Source: Bradyrhizobium sp. Ec3.3 (GTDB lineage Bacteria; Pseudomonadota; Alphaproteobacteria; Rhizobiales; Xanthobacteraceae). From it: a DNA stretch of 64,000 bases. The notes beneath the pieces are model-generated. The model was not told where the DNA came from. It ran no database searches and saw nothing but the letters and a program-made list of their open reading frames with translations. The translations under genes and the position numbers were made by a program. Positions 33,314 to 41,606 of the stretch are shown piece by piece; position 1 is the first letter of the stretch, and each line of letters begins with the position of its first letter. The stretch lies in NCBI RefSeq assembly GCF_000472925.1, contig NZ_KI421479.1, positions 299,719 to 363,718 on the forward strand, written 5' to 3'.

Positions 33314-34963
33314 ATGAGTGACGCCGTCGAACAGGTCTGGATCGATCCGACCGACTGCCATTATCCGGAGTATCGGGCGCGCGAGGCGCCGACCAATCCC
33401 TATCTGTCGCACCAGGTCACCTGGAACGAAACGCGCGCGTTCAAGCCGCGCATGCACCTCGTCGGCCGTCTGCGCTACTACTACAAATGGCCCGGCCATG
33501 GCGGCAGGCTGTGGTGGCGCAAGCGCTATTGGCCGACGCGGCGGCGGCTGTTGCAGATCCGCGGCGAGTACAATCCGAAGACGATGCGCCGGGAGAAGAC
33601 CATCGTCGACAAGCGTCCGATCTGGTGGACGCTGGCGTTCATCGCACTCGTGCTCGCGCCGGCGGTCGTGCCCGCCGCGGGCTGGAACACGGTAATGAGC
33701 GCGGCCGCCGTGTTCGGCATCTACTCGGCGATCAACCTGTGCTGGATGCTGATCATCGGCACTGCCGGCATCTTTTCACTTGCAAGCTACGCCGTGGTGG
33801 GGGCGGCGGCTTATGGAACGACGTATCTGGCGATCCAGTTCGGATTGCCCTTCTGGCTCCTGCCATTGCTCGGCGCTTTGATCGGGTTTGCCTTTGGCCT
33901 GATCATCGGCCTGCCGGCAATGCGGCTCGACGGCTTCTACTACGCACTCCTGACGCTGGGAGTCGTCGAGCTCTGCCGGGTCTATGTCGTGCAGTCGCGG
34001 GAGTTCGGCTCGGCGACCGGTGGCCTCTACGGCGCGCCGAGCTATCTGCCGGCCAGCCTCGGCCAGATGCCGCGATTGTTGTTCAGCTACTATGCGGCGC
34101 TGGCGCTGATGGTGTTCGCGCTGTTCGTCTACCGGTTCATCGACGGCAAGCGGCTCGGCCGTGTGCTGCGAATGGCGCCCGAGAAGCGCGAGGCCTTTGC
34201 GCAGGCCTGCGGCGTCGACTTCATCCGCGCGCGGATCATGGTGTTTTTGATCTCGTCGACTGCGCTCGGCTTCATCGGCGGCTTCTATGCCACCCATTTC
34301 GGCGGCGCATCGCCCAACCTGTTCTCCTTCGACACGGTGCTGCTGTCGCTCGCGATGCTGGTGATCGGCGGCATCGGGCGGTCCGAGGGAGCCGTCGCCG
34401 GCACCGTGATCGTGGTGTTCATCGATCGCGTGCTGATCGATCTCGGTCCGCTCCGCTACATGCTGATCGGAGCGATCATGCTGGGCGTGGTGCTGTTCCT
34501 CCGCGAGGGCCTGTTCGGCATCAAGCGGCAGTTCCGCACCTGGCGGGACAAGAAGAAGAGCGAGCGTCGCGCCACGCGCGCGGAGAAAGGCGGAGAGATG
34601 TTGCCGGAAGAAGCCACCGAAACCGAGGACAAGGACCAGATCTTCTTCCGCCGCTTCGACAAGATGCAGCGCGATTTCCTGAAGCGACTAGTGACCGACA
34701 CCGTGATCGAGGAGCACCGCACCCGCCCGCTCGGGCAGCACAGCGAGGCGCTGGAGCGGCTCCTGATCTATTTCCGCCGGCAGGGCCAGATCGACAAATA
34801 CGCGATCATGGTGCTGGAGGAGTTCAGGGCTTACCGCATCGTGGCGCTGTCCGGCCATCGCGGCACCGCGCCGCGCGTGGTCGAGGACCGCAATTACGCA
34901 ACGCCCGATGAGGCCTATCACGCGCTGTTCCTGCGCCGCGTCCAGGACCTCCTCGAAAGCTGA
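33314..34963 (+). CDS. LivM-like ABC permease fused to a dimethylformamidase small-subunit (DmfA1)-like domain
   Basis: 549 residues; ordinary LivM proteins have about 320-360. Three parts are visible. Residues 1-~100 are a soluble extension rich in Tyr/Trp/Arg (RLRYYYKWPGHGGRLWWRKR). Residues ~103-405 are a LivM permease (GIYSAINLCWMLIIGTAGIF, GFYYALLTLGVVELCRVYVV, AMLVIGGIGRSEGAVAGTVI). After a charged linker (TWRDKKKSERRATRAEKGGE), residues ~429-549 match the plan of the DmfA1 small subunit: LERLLIYFRRQGQIDKYAIM, EEFRAYRIVAL, and DEAYHALFLRRVQDLL at the end. The large subunit gene follows 39 bp later. The fusion would tether an amidase to its transporter on the cytosolic face, unless the domain is also made separately (see the internal start entry). 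The DmfA1 match is from memory of the family pattern, not an alignment. Confidence 0.85.
   Translation: MSDAVEQVWIDPTDCHYPEYRAREAPTNPYLSHQVTWNETRAFKPRMHLVGRLRYYYKWPGHGGRLWWRKRYWPTRRRLLQIRGEYNPKTMRREKTIVDKRPIWWTLAFIALVLAPAVVPAAGWNTVMSAAAVFGIYSAINLCWMLIIGTAGIFSLASYAVVGAAAYGTTYLAIQFGLPFWLLPLLGALIGFAFGLIIGLPAMRLDGFYYALLTLGVVELCRVYVVQSREFGSATGGLYGAPSYLPASLGQMPRLLFSYYAALALMVFALFVYRFIDGKRLGRVLRMAPEKREAFAQACGVDFIRARIMVFLISSTALGFIGGFYATHFGGASPNLFSFDTVLLSLAMLVIGGIGRSEGAVAGTVIVVFIDRVLIDLGPLRYMLIGAIMLGVVLFLREGLFGIKRQFRTWRDKKKSERRATRAEKGGEMLPEEATETEDKDQIFFRRFDKMQRDFLKRLVTDTVIEEHRTRPLGQHSEALERLLIYFRRQGQIDKYAIMVLEEFRAYRIVALSGHRGTAPRVVEDRNYATPDEAYHALFLRRVQDLLES
34582..34600 (+). promoter_or_regulatory. Internal ribosome-binding site and in-frame ATG before the DmfA1-like domain
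   Basis: GGAGAAAGGCGGAGAG runs directly into an ATG at 34598 that is in frame with the permease gene (codon 429). AAAGG sits seven bases before the ATG, an ideal Shine-Dalgarno spacing. Translation from here would give a free ~121-residue protein, close to the ~132 residues of known small subunits. Confidence 0.5.
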
Positions 34964-35002
34964 CGTTCAATTCCATTTCACTTCGCGAGACTAGTTTCGA
35001 TC

Positions 35003-37321
35003 ATGGCTGAGCAGAAAATCTTTGGGTACGCCGACAAGATCTCGGTCAAGCCTGGCGACGATATCAGACTTTACGTGCACGCAGACGGCACGACGACCGT
35101 CGAGGCGCAGCTCGTGCGGCTGATCCATGGCGACGCCCATCCCGCCGGCCCCGGCTATCAAGAAGAGGAGATCGACTGCGAGCTGAACGGCGCGTGGAGC
35201 GTGCGGAAGCAGTACACCCAGGTCGGCGCCTTCCTGAACGTGGCGGACGCTGGTCAGCGCCTGGCGCTCAACGGCAGCTTCACGCTCGCAACCTTCGTCT
35301 ATCCGAACAGCCCCGGCGGCGGCAAACGGCAATGCCTGATGGGACGCTGGGACTCATTCGGCAATCGCGGCTACGGGCTGTGGCTCAATCCCGATGGGCT
35401 GCTCGAATTCGGTTATGGCGACGGCAGCGAGGTCGACTATCTCGACGGCGAGGTGCCGCTGCTTAAGAGCAACTGGTACTTTGTCGCTGCGACCTTCGAC
35501 GCTACGACGGGCGTTGCGACGCTCTACCAGGAAGGCGTCTCCAACCGCTACAACGGCCTGTTGAGCAGGGTTGCCAATGTCGATTTCCGCTCCCATGTGC
35601 GCGAGACGCTGCGCTTCCGGCCGGTCAATCCGCCCGATGTTCCCTTCATCCTGGCGGGCGCACAGGATTTCCATACGCTGCGCGGACATTTCGTCACCCA
35701 GTGTCTCAACGGCAAGCTCGACCGTCCGGCGGTGTTCGACCGCGTGCTGACGCACGAGGAGCTCGATCAGTTCTGCCGGACCGGCATGGCGCCGGCGAGT
35801 GGGCAGGTGGCGTTCTGGGACACGACCATCGGCTACACCGACAAGGGCATCGGAGACCGCGTCGTCGACACCGGTCCCTATGCGCTGCATGCCGACGGCT
35901 ATAACCGCCCGGTGCGCGGCCAGACCGGCTTCAACTGGAACGGCTGGGACGACTGCTACCGAATGGCGCCGCAGCAATATGGCGGCGTCGAATTCCATGA
36001 CGATGCGATCATCGACTGCAATTGGGAGCTGACAAAACGTTTCAGGGTTCCGCCGCTGCGCAGCGGCGCCTATGCGTTCCGCTTGCGTGTCGGTGACGGC
36101 AAGGGCCTGCGCGAAGAGTACATCGTGTTCTTCGTCCGGCCGCAACGGCCGACCGCGCCGATCGTGTTCCTGGTGCCGACCGGCAGCTATCTTGCCTATG
36201 CCAACGAGCATTTGAGCTTCGATGCCGAGATCATGCAGCCGCTCGCCGGGCAGTCGCCGATCGTGTCGCAGATCGACATCGAGCTCTACGAGACCCAGGA
36301 GTTCGGGCTCTCGCTCTACGATCATCATGGCGACGGGGCAGGGGTCTGCTACAGCACCTATCGGCGCCCGATCCTGAACATGCGGCCGAAGGCGCGAATG
36401 TCGTCGATGGGCGTCACCTGGCAGTTTCCGGCCGACCTCTCGATCATCGCCTGGCTCGAGCACAAGGGCTATGCCTATGATGTAGTCACGGATGAGGATC
36501 TGCATCGCGAGGGCAAGGCGCTGCTCGATCCCTATCGCGTGGTGCTCAGCGGCACGCACCCGGAATATGTTTCCGAGCCGATCCTCAACGCGATTGAGGA
36601 CTACATCGCCGACGGCGGCCGTTTCGTCTATCTCGGCGGCAACGGCTATTACTGGAACATCGGCTATCACAAGGACGATCCCTGGTGCATCGAGGTCCGC
36701 AAACTGAATTCCGGCATGCGAGCATGGCAGGCGCGGCCGGGCGAATATTATCTGGCGACCACCGGGCAGAAGAGCGGACTCTGGAAGGATCTCGGCCGCC
36801 CGCCGCAAAAGGTGTTCGGCATCGGCTTCATCTCGGAAGGGTTCGACTCGGCACGGCCATTCCGGCGTATGCCGGATAGCTGGCATCGCCGTGCGGCCTG
36901 GATGTTCGACGGGATCGAGGGCGAGATCGTCGGCGATTTCGGCCTTGCCCACGGCGCGGCCGGCGGGCTCGAGATCGATCGCTACGACCGCGCGCTCGGC
37001 ACGCCGCCGCACACGTTGATCGTCGCGTCCTCCGGCGGCCACAGCGACAACTACCAGACCGTGGTCGAGGAGATTCTCTATCCCTATCCCGGGCTGTCAG
37101 GCTCGCATGACTACCGGGTGCGCGCCGATATGGTCTACTTCACCGCACCGAACAACGGTGCAGTGTTCTCGACCGGCTCGATCGCCTTCAGCCAGTCGCT
37201 GCCCTACAATAATTTCGACAACAATGTATCGCGGCTGTTGGACAACGTGGTGTCGGCCTTCAGCAAGGAGGGCCGGCTGCCCGGCTGGGCGTGGACAGCG
37301 GAAGAGAAGCAGTGGCGGTGA
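35003..37321 (+). CDS. N,N-dimethylformamidase large (beta) subunit-like hydrolase
   Basis: A 772-residue protein, close to the ~760 of characterised DMFase large subunits. Residues ~75-260 contain a LamG/concanavalin-like jelly roll (NGSFTLATFVYPNSPGGG, SNWYFVAATFDATTGVATLY). The catalytic part follows (SYLAYANEHLSFDAE, GVCYSTYRRPILNMRP, LSGTHPEYVSEPIL, GGRFVYLGGNGYYWN). By direct count Tyr399, His519, Glu521, Asn547 and Glu657 are present, and Tyr439 lies near the second tyrosine. These positions agree with the Tyr-Tyr-Glu iron site and neighbouring catalytic residues I recall for the Paracoccus enzyme (numbering recalled, not checked). The likely role is hydrolysis of a formamide or N-substituted amide, with substrate unproven. 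It is the last gene of the operon. Confidence 0.9.
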   Translation: MAEQKIFGYADKISVKPGDDIRLYVHADGTTTVEAQLVRLIHGDAHPAGPGYQEEEIDCELNGAWSVRKQYTQVGAFLNVADAGQRLALNGSFTLATFVYPNSPGGGKRQCLMGRWDSFGNRGYGLWLNPDGLLEFGYGDGSEVDYLDGEVPLLKSNWYFVAATFDATTGVATLYQEGVSNRYNGLLSRVANVDFRSHVRETLRFRPVNPPDVPFILAGAQDFHTLRGHFVTQCLNGKLDRPAVFDRVLTHEELDQFCRTGMAPASGQVAFWDTTIGYTDKGIGDRVVDTGPYALHADGYNRPVRGQTGFNWNGWDDCYRMAPQQYGGVEFHDDAIIDCNWELTKRFRVPPLRSGAYAFRLRVGDGKGLREEYIVFFVRPQRPTAPIVFLVPTGSYLAYANEHLSFDAEIMQPLAGQSPIVSQIDIELYETQEFGLSLYDHHGDGAGVCYSTYRRPILNMRPKARMSSMGVTWQFPADLSIIAWLEHKGYAYDVVTDEDLHREGKALLDPYRVVLSGTHPEYVSEPILNAIEDYIADGGRFVYLGGNGYYWNIGYHKDDPWCIEVRKLNSGMRAWQARPGEYYLATTGQKSGLWKDLGRPPQKVFGIGFISEGFDSARPFRRMPDSWHRRAAWMFDGIEGEIVGDFGLAHGAAGGLEIDRYDRALGTPPHTLIVASSGGHSDNYQTVVEEILYPYPGLSGSHDYRVRADMVYFTAPNNGAVFSTGSIAFSQSLPYNNFDNNVSRLLDNVVSAFSKEGRLPGWAWTAEEKQWR

Positions 37322-37351
37322 CAGTGGCCGGCCCGGACTCGCGAGCGGAGC

Positions 37352-39298
37352 CTACTGCCGCGCGCCCGGCAGCAGCGGCGCCAGCAGGCCGCGGGTGAAG
37401 CCGGGCGGCACGGCGTCGAGGCCAAGTACGGTGCTTGCGGCCGGCAGGGCCGCGTCCGCCATCGCGGCGTGGCCTTCGGCGGAGGGATGCACGGCGCCGC
37501 CATAGACGGCGGAAAGCACGCCCCAGGCGGCGTCGTGAATGTCGTTCGGCTGGCTCGCGGCGGGCAGGCCTTGCGGATAGGTCATCGCGGCGAAATAGCT
37601 GTCATTGGCGTCACGGATCCAGCGCGCGCGCGGCAGGTAGGCGCGATATTCGGATGCGCCGCGGCCGCACAGCATCGGCTGGCTCGCGGCGGTGACGATG
37701 TCGGGGTTGAAGCTCTGGCCGTTCTCGGCAAAACAGGCGCGGTCGAATTCGGGGTCGGAGCCGGCATGCGCGCAGAAACCGTGGTCGGCGAACAGGCCCT
37801 GATGCGTATCGACGAAGGTCATGCGGTCGGATTCCGGATCGCGGCACAGCGCGCCTTGCGTGCAGGTCGCGAGCCCCTTGAGCTGCGGCAGGAATTCGGT
37901 GTCGACATAGGTCGAGACCCGGGCAAGCCGCTGCGGATCGGCGTTGAAGGCGGGATGGATGTCGAAGCCGGCGCGGCCGCCGCGACAGGGCACGCCGCCG
38001 TCTGCGAGCGCCGGATTGGCGTAGGAGACATAGACGACGTGCGAGAGGTCGCCGTCGACCAGCGGCTTGAGCGCCTCGCGCAGCTTGACGAAATTCCTGG
38101 GCAGCTCGCGCGTGAGCGCATCGCGTGAATCGTCGACACCAGCCATCACCCCGGAACGCGTGAACAGCGCGCGTTCGGTCGCGGTGTCCACGATCACGTC
38201 GGCGACGAGGCCGGAGAAATAGACGTCGTTGGCGCCGATCGAGAGCAGCACGAGGTCGAGCTTGCGGTCCGGCTGACGTTTCCTCGCCGCAGTGAGCGCC
38301 TCGCGCAGTTCGGCCACCTGCGCGTTCACGCTGGTCTGGCAGGTCCCGCTCTTGCCGGGCGGGCATTCGCGCGCACGCTGCGAGCCCAAGAGCCCGTCGC
38401 TGATGCTCGCACCGGTGCAGGCGAGCGGCAGATAGGTGACGGCGATGTGGGGGTAGCGGACCGCGAGCGCGAGCGCGGTGCGGCTCTGGTAGCTGTAGAG
38501 CGAGCGATGGCAGGGGGCGTTGAACCAGAGCGCGCCGTAGCGCTGCCAGTTGGCAAGGGTGTCGGGCGCCTCGCAGGCGCGCCCGCCCTTGAAGCCGGCG
38601 CGGCTCGGCCGGTAGTACTGCCCGCCGGCAGTGCCGAGATAGGAGCGGAAGCAGAAACCGTCATCGGCCAGCGCGGTCGGCCGGTCCGGATTGCCTTCGC
38701 CGGAGGCGATGCTATCGCCCAGGCCGGCAACGAAGATGTCACGGACCTCGATCTCGGTCTGGATGCGCTGGGTCGGGTCGGAGCCGGAGGAGACGTCGAC
38801 CGTCGCCACCGTCTGCCTGCCATAGCGCACGCGCAGGTTGACCGGCTCGGCGCAGTCGAAGGTCGAGGCCTGCGGCCCGTCTCCGTCGTCGAACGACCAG
38901 GCGCAGATAGCCCCGACCGGCACGGCACCGGTCAGGCGCACGGTCACAGGGTGGTCGACCGGGGTGATGTAGTTTTCTTTGACGTTGTCGCGGGTGCAGG
39001 GCTGGTTGACCCGGCCCTGGAGGTCGATGCAGAGGCGGTTGACCATGTTGCGGGCCCAGCCGCGGCCCTCGCTCTGCATCTCCAGCGACTGCTCGGTGGC
39101 GAGGATGCTGCGGTTGCGGGCGTTCTCGACATGGAGCAGGAAGTCGCGCTCCTCGCGGAACAGACGGAAGCGGTTGCGGACCTCCCAGGTGATCTGCAAG
39201 CTGCCGTCCTGAGCGGCGGCGCGTTCGAGCGGCAGAGCGCCGAATATCCCGACAAGCAGGGCGCCGGCAAGGAAGGTGCGGAGGTTGGCTCGGATCAT
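37352..39298 (-). CDS. Secreted SGNH/GDSL-like hydrolase
   Basis: 648 residues from ATG 39298. A signal peptide spans ~1-30 (FLAGALLVGIFGALPLERAA, cleavage near AAAQ). A beta-rich, possibly PKD-like domain lies at ~100-165 (CAWSFDDGDGPQASTFDC). The SGNH hydrolase domain runs from ~185: block I VAGLGDSIASGEGNP with nucleophile S196, block III LLSIGANDVYFSG, and block V GGAVHPSAEGHAAMAD with the catalytic histidine. Many paired cysteines suit the periplasm or outside. It is probably an esterase/lipase acting on polysaccharide or lipid esters. It is convergent with the formamidase gene. Confidence 0.85.
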   Translation of the reverse strand: MIRANLRTFLAGALLVGIFGALPLERAAAQDGSLQITWEVRNRFRLFREERDFLLHVENARNRSILATEQSLEMQSEGRGWARNMVNRLCIDLQGRVNQPCTRDNVKENYITPVDHPVTVRLTGAVPVGAICAWSFDDGDGPQASTFDCAEPVNLRVRYGRQTVATVDVSSGSDPTQRIQTEIEVRDIFVAGLGDSIASGEGNPDRPTALADDGFCFRSYLGTAGGQYYRPSRAGFKGGRACEAPDTLANWQRYGALWFNAPCHRSLYSYQSRTALALAVRYPHIAVTYLPLACTGASISDGLLGSQRARECPPGKSGTCQTSVNAQVAELREALTAARKRQPDRKLDLVLLSIGANDVYFSGLVADVIVDTATERALFTRSGVMAGVDDSRDALTRELPRNFVKLREALKPLVDGDLSHVVYVSYANPALADGGVPCRGGRAGFDIHPAFNADPQRLARVSTYVDTEFLPQLKGLATCTQGALCRDPESDRMTFVDTHQGLFADHGFCAHAGSDPEFDRACFAENGQSFNPDIVTAASQPMLCGRGASEYRAYLPRARWIRDANDSYFAAMTYPQGLPAASQPNDIHDAAWGVLSAVYGGAVHPSAEGHAAMADAALPAASTVLGLDAVPPGFTRGLLAPLLPGARQ

Positions 39299-39394
39299 GG
39301 CCCGCGCTTTCAACGTCAAAGTTGAGGCGGAAATAAGAGAGGCTTCCTCGAGCCGCCTTCGACGTTTGTCTGACCGGTTTATGGGCCGCCGTCC

Positions 39395-39453
39395 AGCGGC
39401 TAAAGCGCGAATGATCATCGCGCCTTAGCTATTGTTTGAGCATGATCTCCGCG
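39395..39453. repeat. Decayed copy of palindromic repeat family D
   Basis: GCTAAAGCGCGAATGATCATCGCGCC and GAGCATGATCTCCGCG resemble the family D element at 45567-45641. The element abuts the stop codon of the membrane protein gene at 39455, which now ends where the repeat begins. Confidence 0.5.
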
Positions 39454-39454
39454 A

Positions 39455-40537
39455 CTAGCGCTTGCTGGCCTGCCGCAGCGACCGTTCGCGCTCCATCTGC
39501 GTCACCTGCTTGGGCAGGTTGGCCTGCGCGCAGGCCTCCGCCAGCCTCCGCCGTTCCTGCCAGGGCTCCACGACGTTCATCCAGAGCTCGCGCGCTCCCA
39601 TGATGGAAATGGCGAGGCCGAACGGGATCATGAAATAGAGGATGCGGAAGACCAGGAGGGTGGCCAGGAGCTGCTCGCGGCCGAATTCGGGGAGCGCTAG
39701 CAGCATGGCCGCGTCGAATACGCCGATGCTGCCGGGGGCGTGGCTGGCAAACCCCAGCAGCGTCGCCAAGATGAACACCACCGCCAGTGACATGAAATCG
39801 ATTGGCGGGGTGGACGGCACCAGGAGGTACATCGCCATGGCGCAGAAGCCGAGGTCGACCACGCCGATCAGGATCTGCACGAGCGTCAGCGGCGCGGACG
39901 GCAGCACCACCTTCCAGCCCTTCTGGCCGAGCTCGCGGCGCTTCTCGCCCATCGACAGCCAGACCAGATAGGCGGTGATGGAGGCAAGGCCGCCAAGGGC
40001 GATCAGGCGGTTGATCGCGGAGGGGAGCTGATCCATCGCAGAGGCGGCATCGGGATGGATCGCCATACCGATAGAGAGCACGAAGATGTTACCGAGCCAG
40101 AAGGTGAGGCCGGAGAGGAAGCAGATCTTCGCAACGTCGATCGCGTTCAGCCCGTAGTCCGAGTAGATCCGGAAGCGGATTGCTCCACCGGTGAAGACGG
40201 TCGCGCCGATGTTGTGGCCGATCGAATAGGAGGTGAAGCTGGACAACGCTGCGATGCGGTAGGGGACGTGTTTCTTGCCGATCGTTCGCAGTGCGAAGAA
40301 GTCGTAGAAGGTCAGCGTACAGAAGGCGAAGAAGACGCAGAGCGCCGCAAGGCCGATATTGCCGCGGGGGATCTCGGTTAACGCGGTCAGGATGACGCCG
40401 GTGTCGATGCCCTTGAGGGTGCGCACCAGCGTCGTGATCGCGAAGGCGATGATCATGACGCTCGCGGCAATGCCGAGCCGACGCCAGCCGATCCATCTCT
40501 TGAAGCCGCGTTTCAGCGCGGGCAGCACGTCCTGCAT
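39455..40537 (-). CDS. YbhN/UPF0104-family membrane protein (LPG-synthase TM-like)
   Basis: A 360-residue integral membrane protein with about eight hydrophobic segments (VMIIAFAITTLVRTLKG, NIGLAALCVFFAFCTLTFYD, AVVFILATLLGFASHAPGSI). SYSIGHNIGATVFTGGAIRF and SHAPGSIGVFDAAML match the transmembrane half of lysylphosphatidylglycerol synthetase MprF and the UPF0104/YbhN family, thought to flip or move lipids. No synthase domain is attached, so it is not a full MprF. It is monocistronic and divergent from the DUF892 gene. Confidence 0.88.
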   Translation of the reverse strand: MQDVLPALKRGFKRWIGWRRLGIAASVMIIAFAITTLVRTLKGIDTGVILTALTEIPRGNIGLAALCVFFAFCTLTFYDFFALRTIGKKHVPYRIAALSSFTSYSIGHNIGATVFTGGAIRFRIYSDYGLNAIDVAKICFLSGLTFWLGNIFVLSIGMAIHPDAASAMDQLPSAINRLIALGGLASITAYLVWLSMGEKRRELGQKGWKVVLPSAPLTLVQILIGVVDLGFCAMAMYLLVPSTPPIDFMSLAVVFILATLLGFASHAPGSIGVFDAAMLLALPEFGREQLLATLLVFRILYFMIPFGLAISIMGARELWMNVVEPWQERRRLAEACAQANLPKQVTQMERERSLRQASKR

Positions 40538-40844
40538 TCATCCTCCCGGCGGGGGCAAGCAACTCGTAAAACCCGCCCAATCGAGCGGGTGCCGATTGAG
40601 CGCGATGGCGCCCAAAGCCTAGCGCCGATCGCAGCCATATATCCTAGTTCCTTAAGGCAAAAACAGCGACTTGTGCAGCCCTTGACAACGGAAGGTTCTG
40701 CGTTCCGGCATCCCTTTCGTCATACGTCCTACACATTGCCGCGCATTAAGGATTGCGAGTCGCGGCATTGCCGTTTCATTGCCCGCATTTTGCCAAACCG
40801 TAGCGCGGTTCGCCTTGTTCCAGCGCAAGGTTTTCGATCCTTTC

Positions 40845-40869
40845 GGAACGTCCCTCACGCGTGTCGGTT
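40845..40869 (+). promoter_or_regulatory. EcfG-type general stress response promoter
   Basis: GGAAC at 40845-40849 and GGTT at 40866-40869 are 16 bases apart, matching the GGAAC-N16/17-CGTT consensus of alphaproteobacterial EcfG sigma factors except for the first base of the -10. It is ~90 bp upstream of the DUF892 gene, a typical general-stress gene. The rest of the 422-bp gap (40538-40959) contains no gene I can support. Confidence 0.6.
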
Positions 40870-40959
40870 AGCGGTGCATCAGCAACCGAACACAGCGTGA
40901 TAGCGGCCTGCATACGCAGGCCGGCGCCGCTCTGTTCCCGAAGCGCAAGGACTGGAACG

Positions 40960-41466
40960 ATGGGACTGTTCACCAAGGACATCAAGACCATGAACGACCT
41001 GTTCGTGCATCAATTGCAGGACATCTACTACGCCGAGCAGCAGCTCACCAAGGCGCTGCCGAAAATGGCAAATAAGGCGACCGACCCGCAGTTGAAGCAG
41101 GGCTTTTTGACGCACCTCGATGAAACCAAACAGCACGTGAAGCGGCTGGAAGAGGTGTTCAAGATGCACGGCGTCGAGGTGAAGGCGATCGATTGCCCGG
41201 CGATCGACGGGATCATCGAGGAAGCCAACGACACCGCCGGCGAGGTCGCCGACAACGCGGTGCTCGATGCGGCCCTCATCAACGCCGCGCAGGCCGCCGA
41301 GCACTACGAGATCGTCCGCTATGGCAGCCTGATCGCCTGGGCCAAGCAGCTCGGCCGCAACGACTGCGCCGCAGTGCTCGCCAAGACGCTCGAGGAGGAG
41401 AAGGCGACCGACAAGAAGCTGACCTCGATCGCCGAGACCAAGGTGAACATGCGCGCGGCGAGCTAG
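40960..41466 (+). CDS. DUF892 / YciE-type ferritin-like stress protein
   Basis: A 168-residue four-helix-bundle protein of the DUF892 (YciE/YciF) family. It begins MGLFTKDIKTMNDLFVHQLQ, then DIYYAEQQLTKALPKMA, FLTHLDETKQHVKRLEEVF and AAEHYEIVRYGSLIAWAKQL. The Glu/His residues in these helices are the usual di-metal ligands of ferritin-like folds. These proteins are strongly stress-induced; the exact role is unknown. The ATG at 40960 has AAGGA upstream. An EcfG-type promoter precedes the gene and a strong terminator follows. Confidence 0.92.
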   Translation: MGLFTKDIKTMNDLFVHQLQDIYYAEQQLTKALPKMANKATDPQLKQGFLTHLDETKQHVKRLEEVFKMHGVEVKAIDCPAIDGIIEEANDTAGEVADNAVLDAALINAAQAAEHYEIVRYGSLIAWAKQLGRNDCAAVLAKTLEEEKATDKKLTSIAETKVNMRAAS

Positions 41467-41484
41467 ACCCACGTCGCCTAAGGG

Positions 41485-41512
41485 AACGCCGCGCGCGAGG
41501 CGCGGCGTTTTT
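41485..41512 (+). terminator. Rho-independent terminator of the DUF892 gene
   Basis: ACGCCGCGC and GCGCGGCGT form a 9-bp stem with loop GCGAG, followed by TTTT, 20 bp after the stop codon. Confidence 0.85.
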
Positions 41513-41606
41513 CGTGACGCAGCGCAGGCATCATTCGTTCATTATCGAAACATGATGTGAGCTGAGGGTGTAATCTTTCGCGTGGGGCTGCAATCGGGAT
41601 GCCAGC

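Noticed and set aside
40589..40900. Open frame of ~100 codons in the gap before the DUF892 gene
   Set aside because: No family pattern, it spans the EcfG-type promoter, and composition differs from neighbouring coding sequence.
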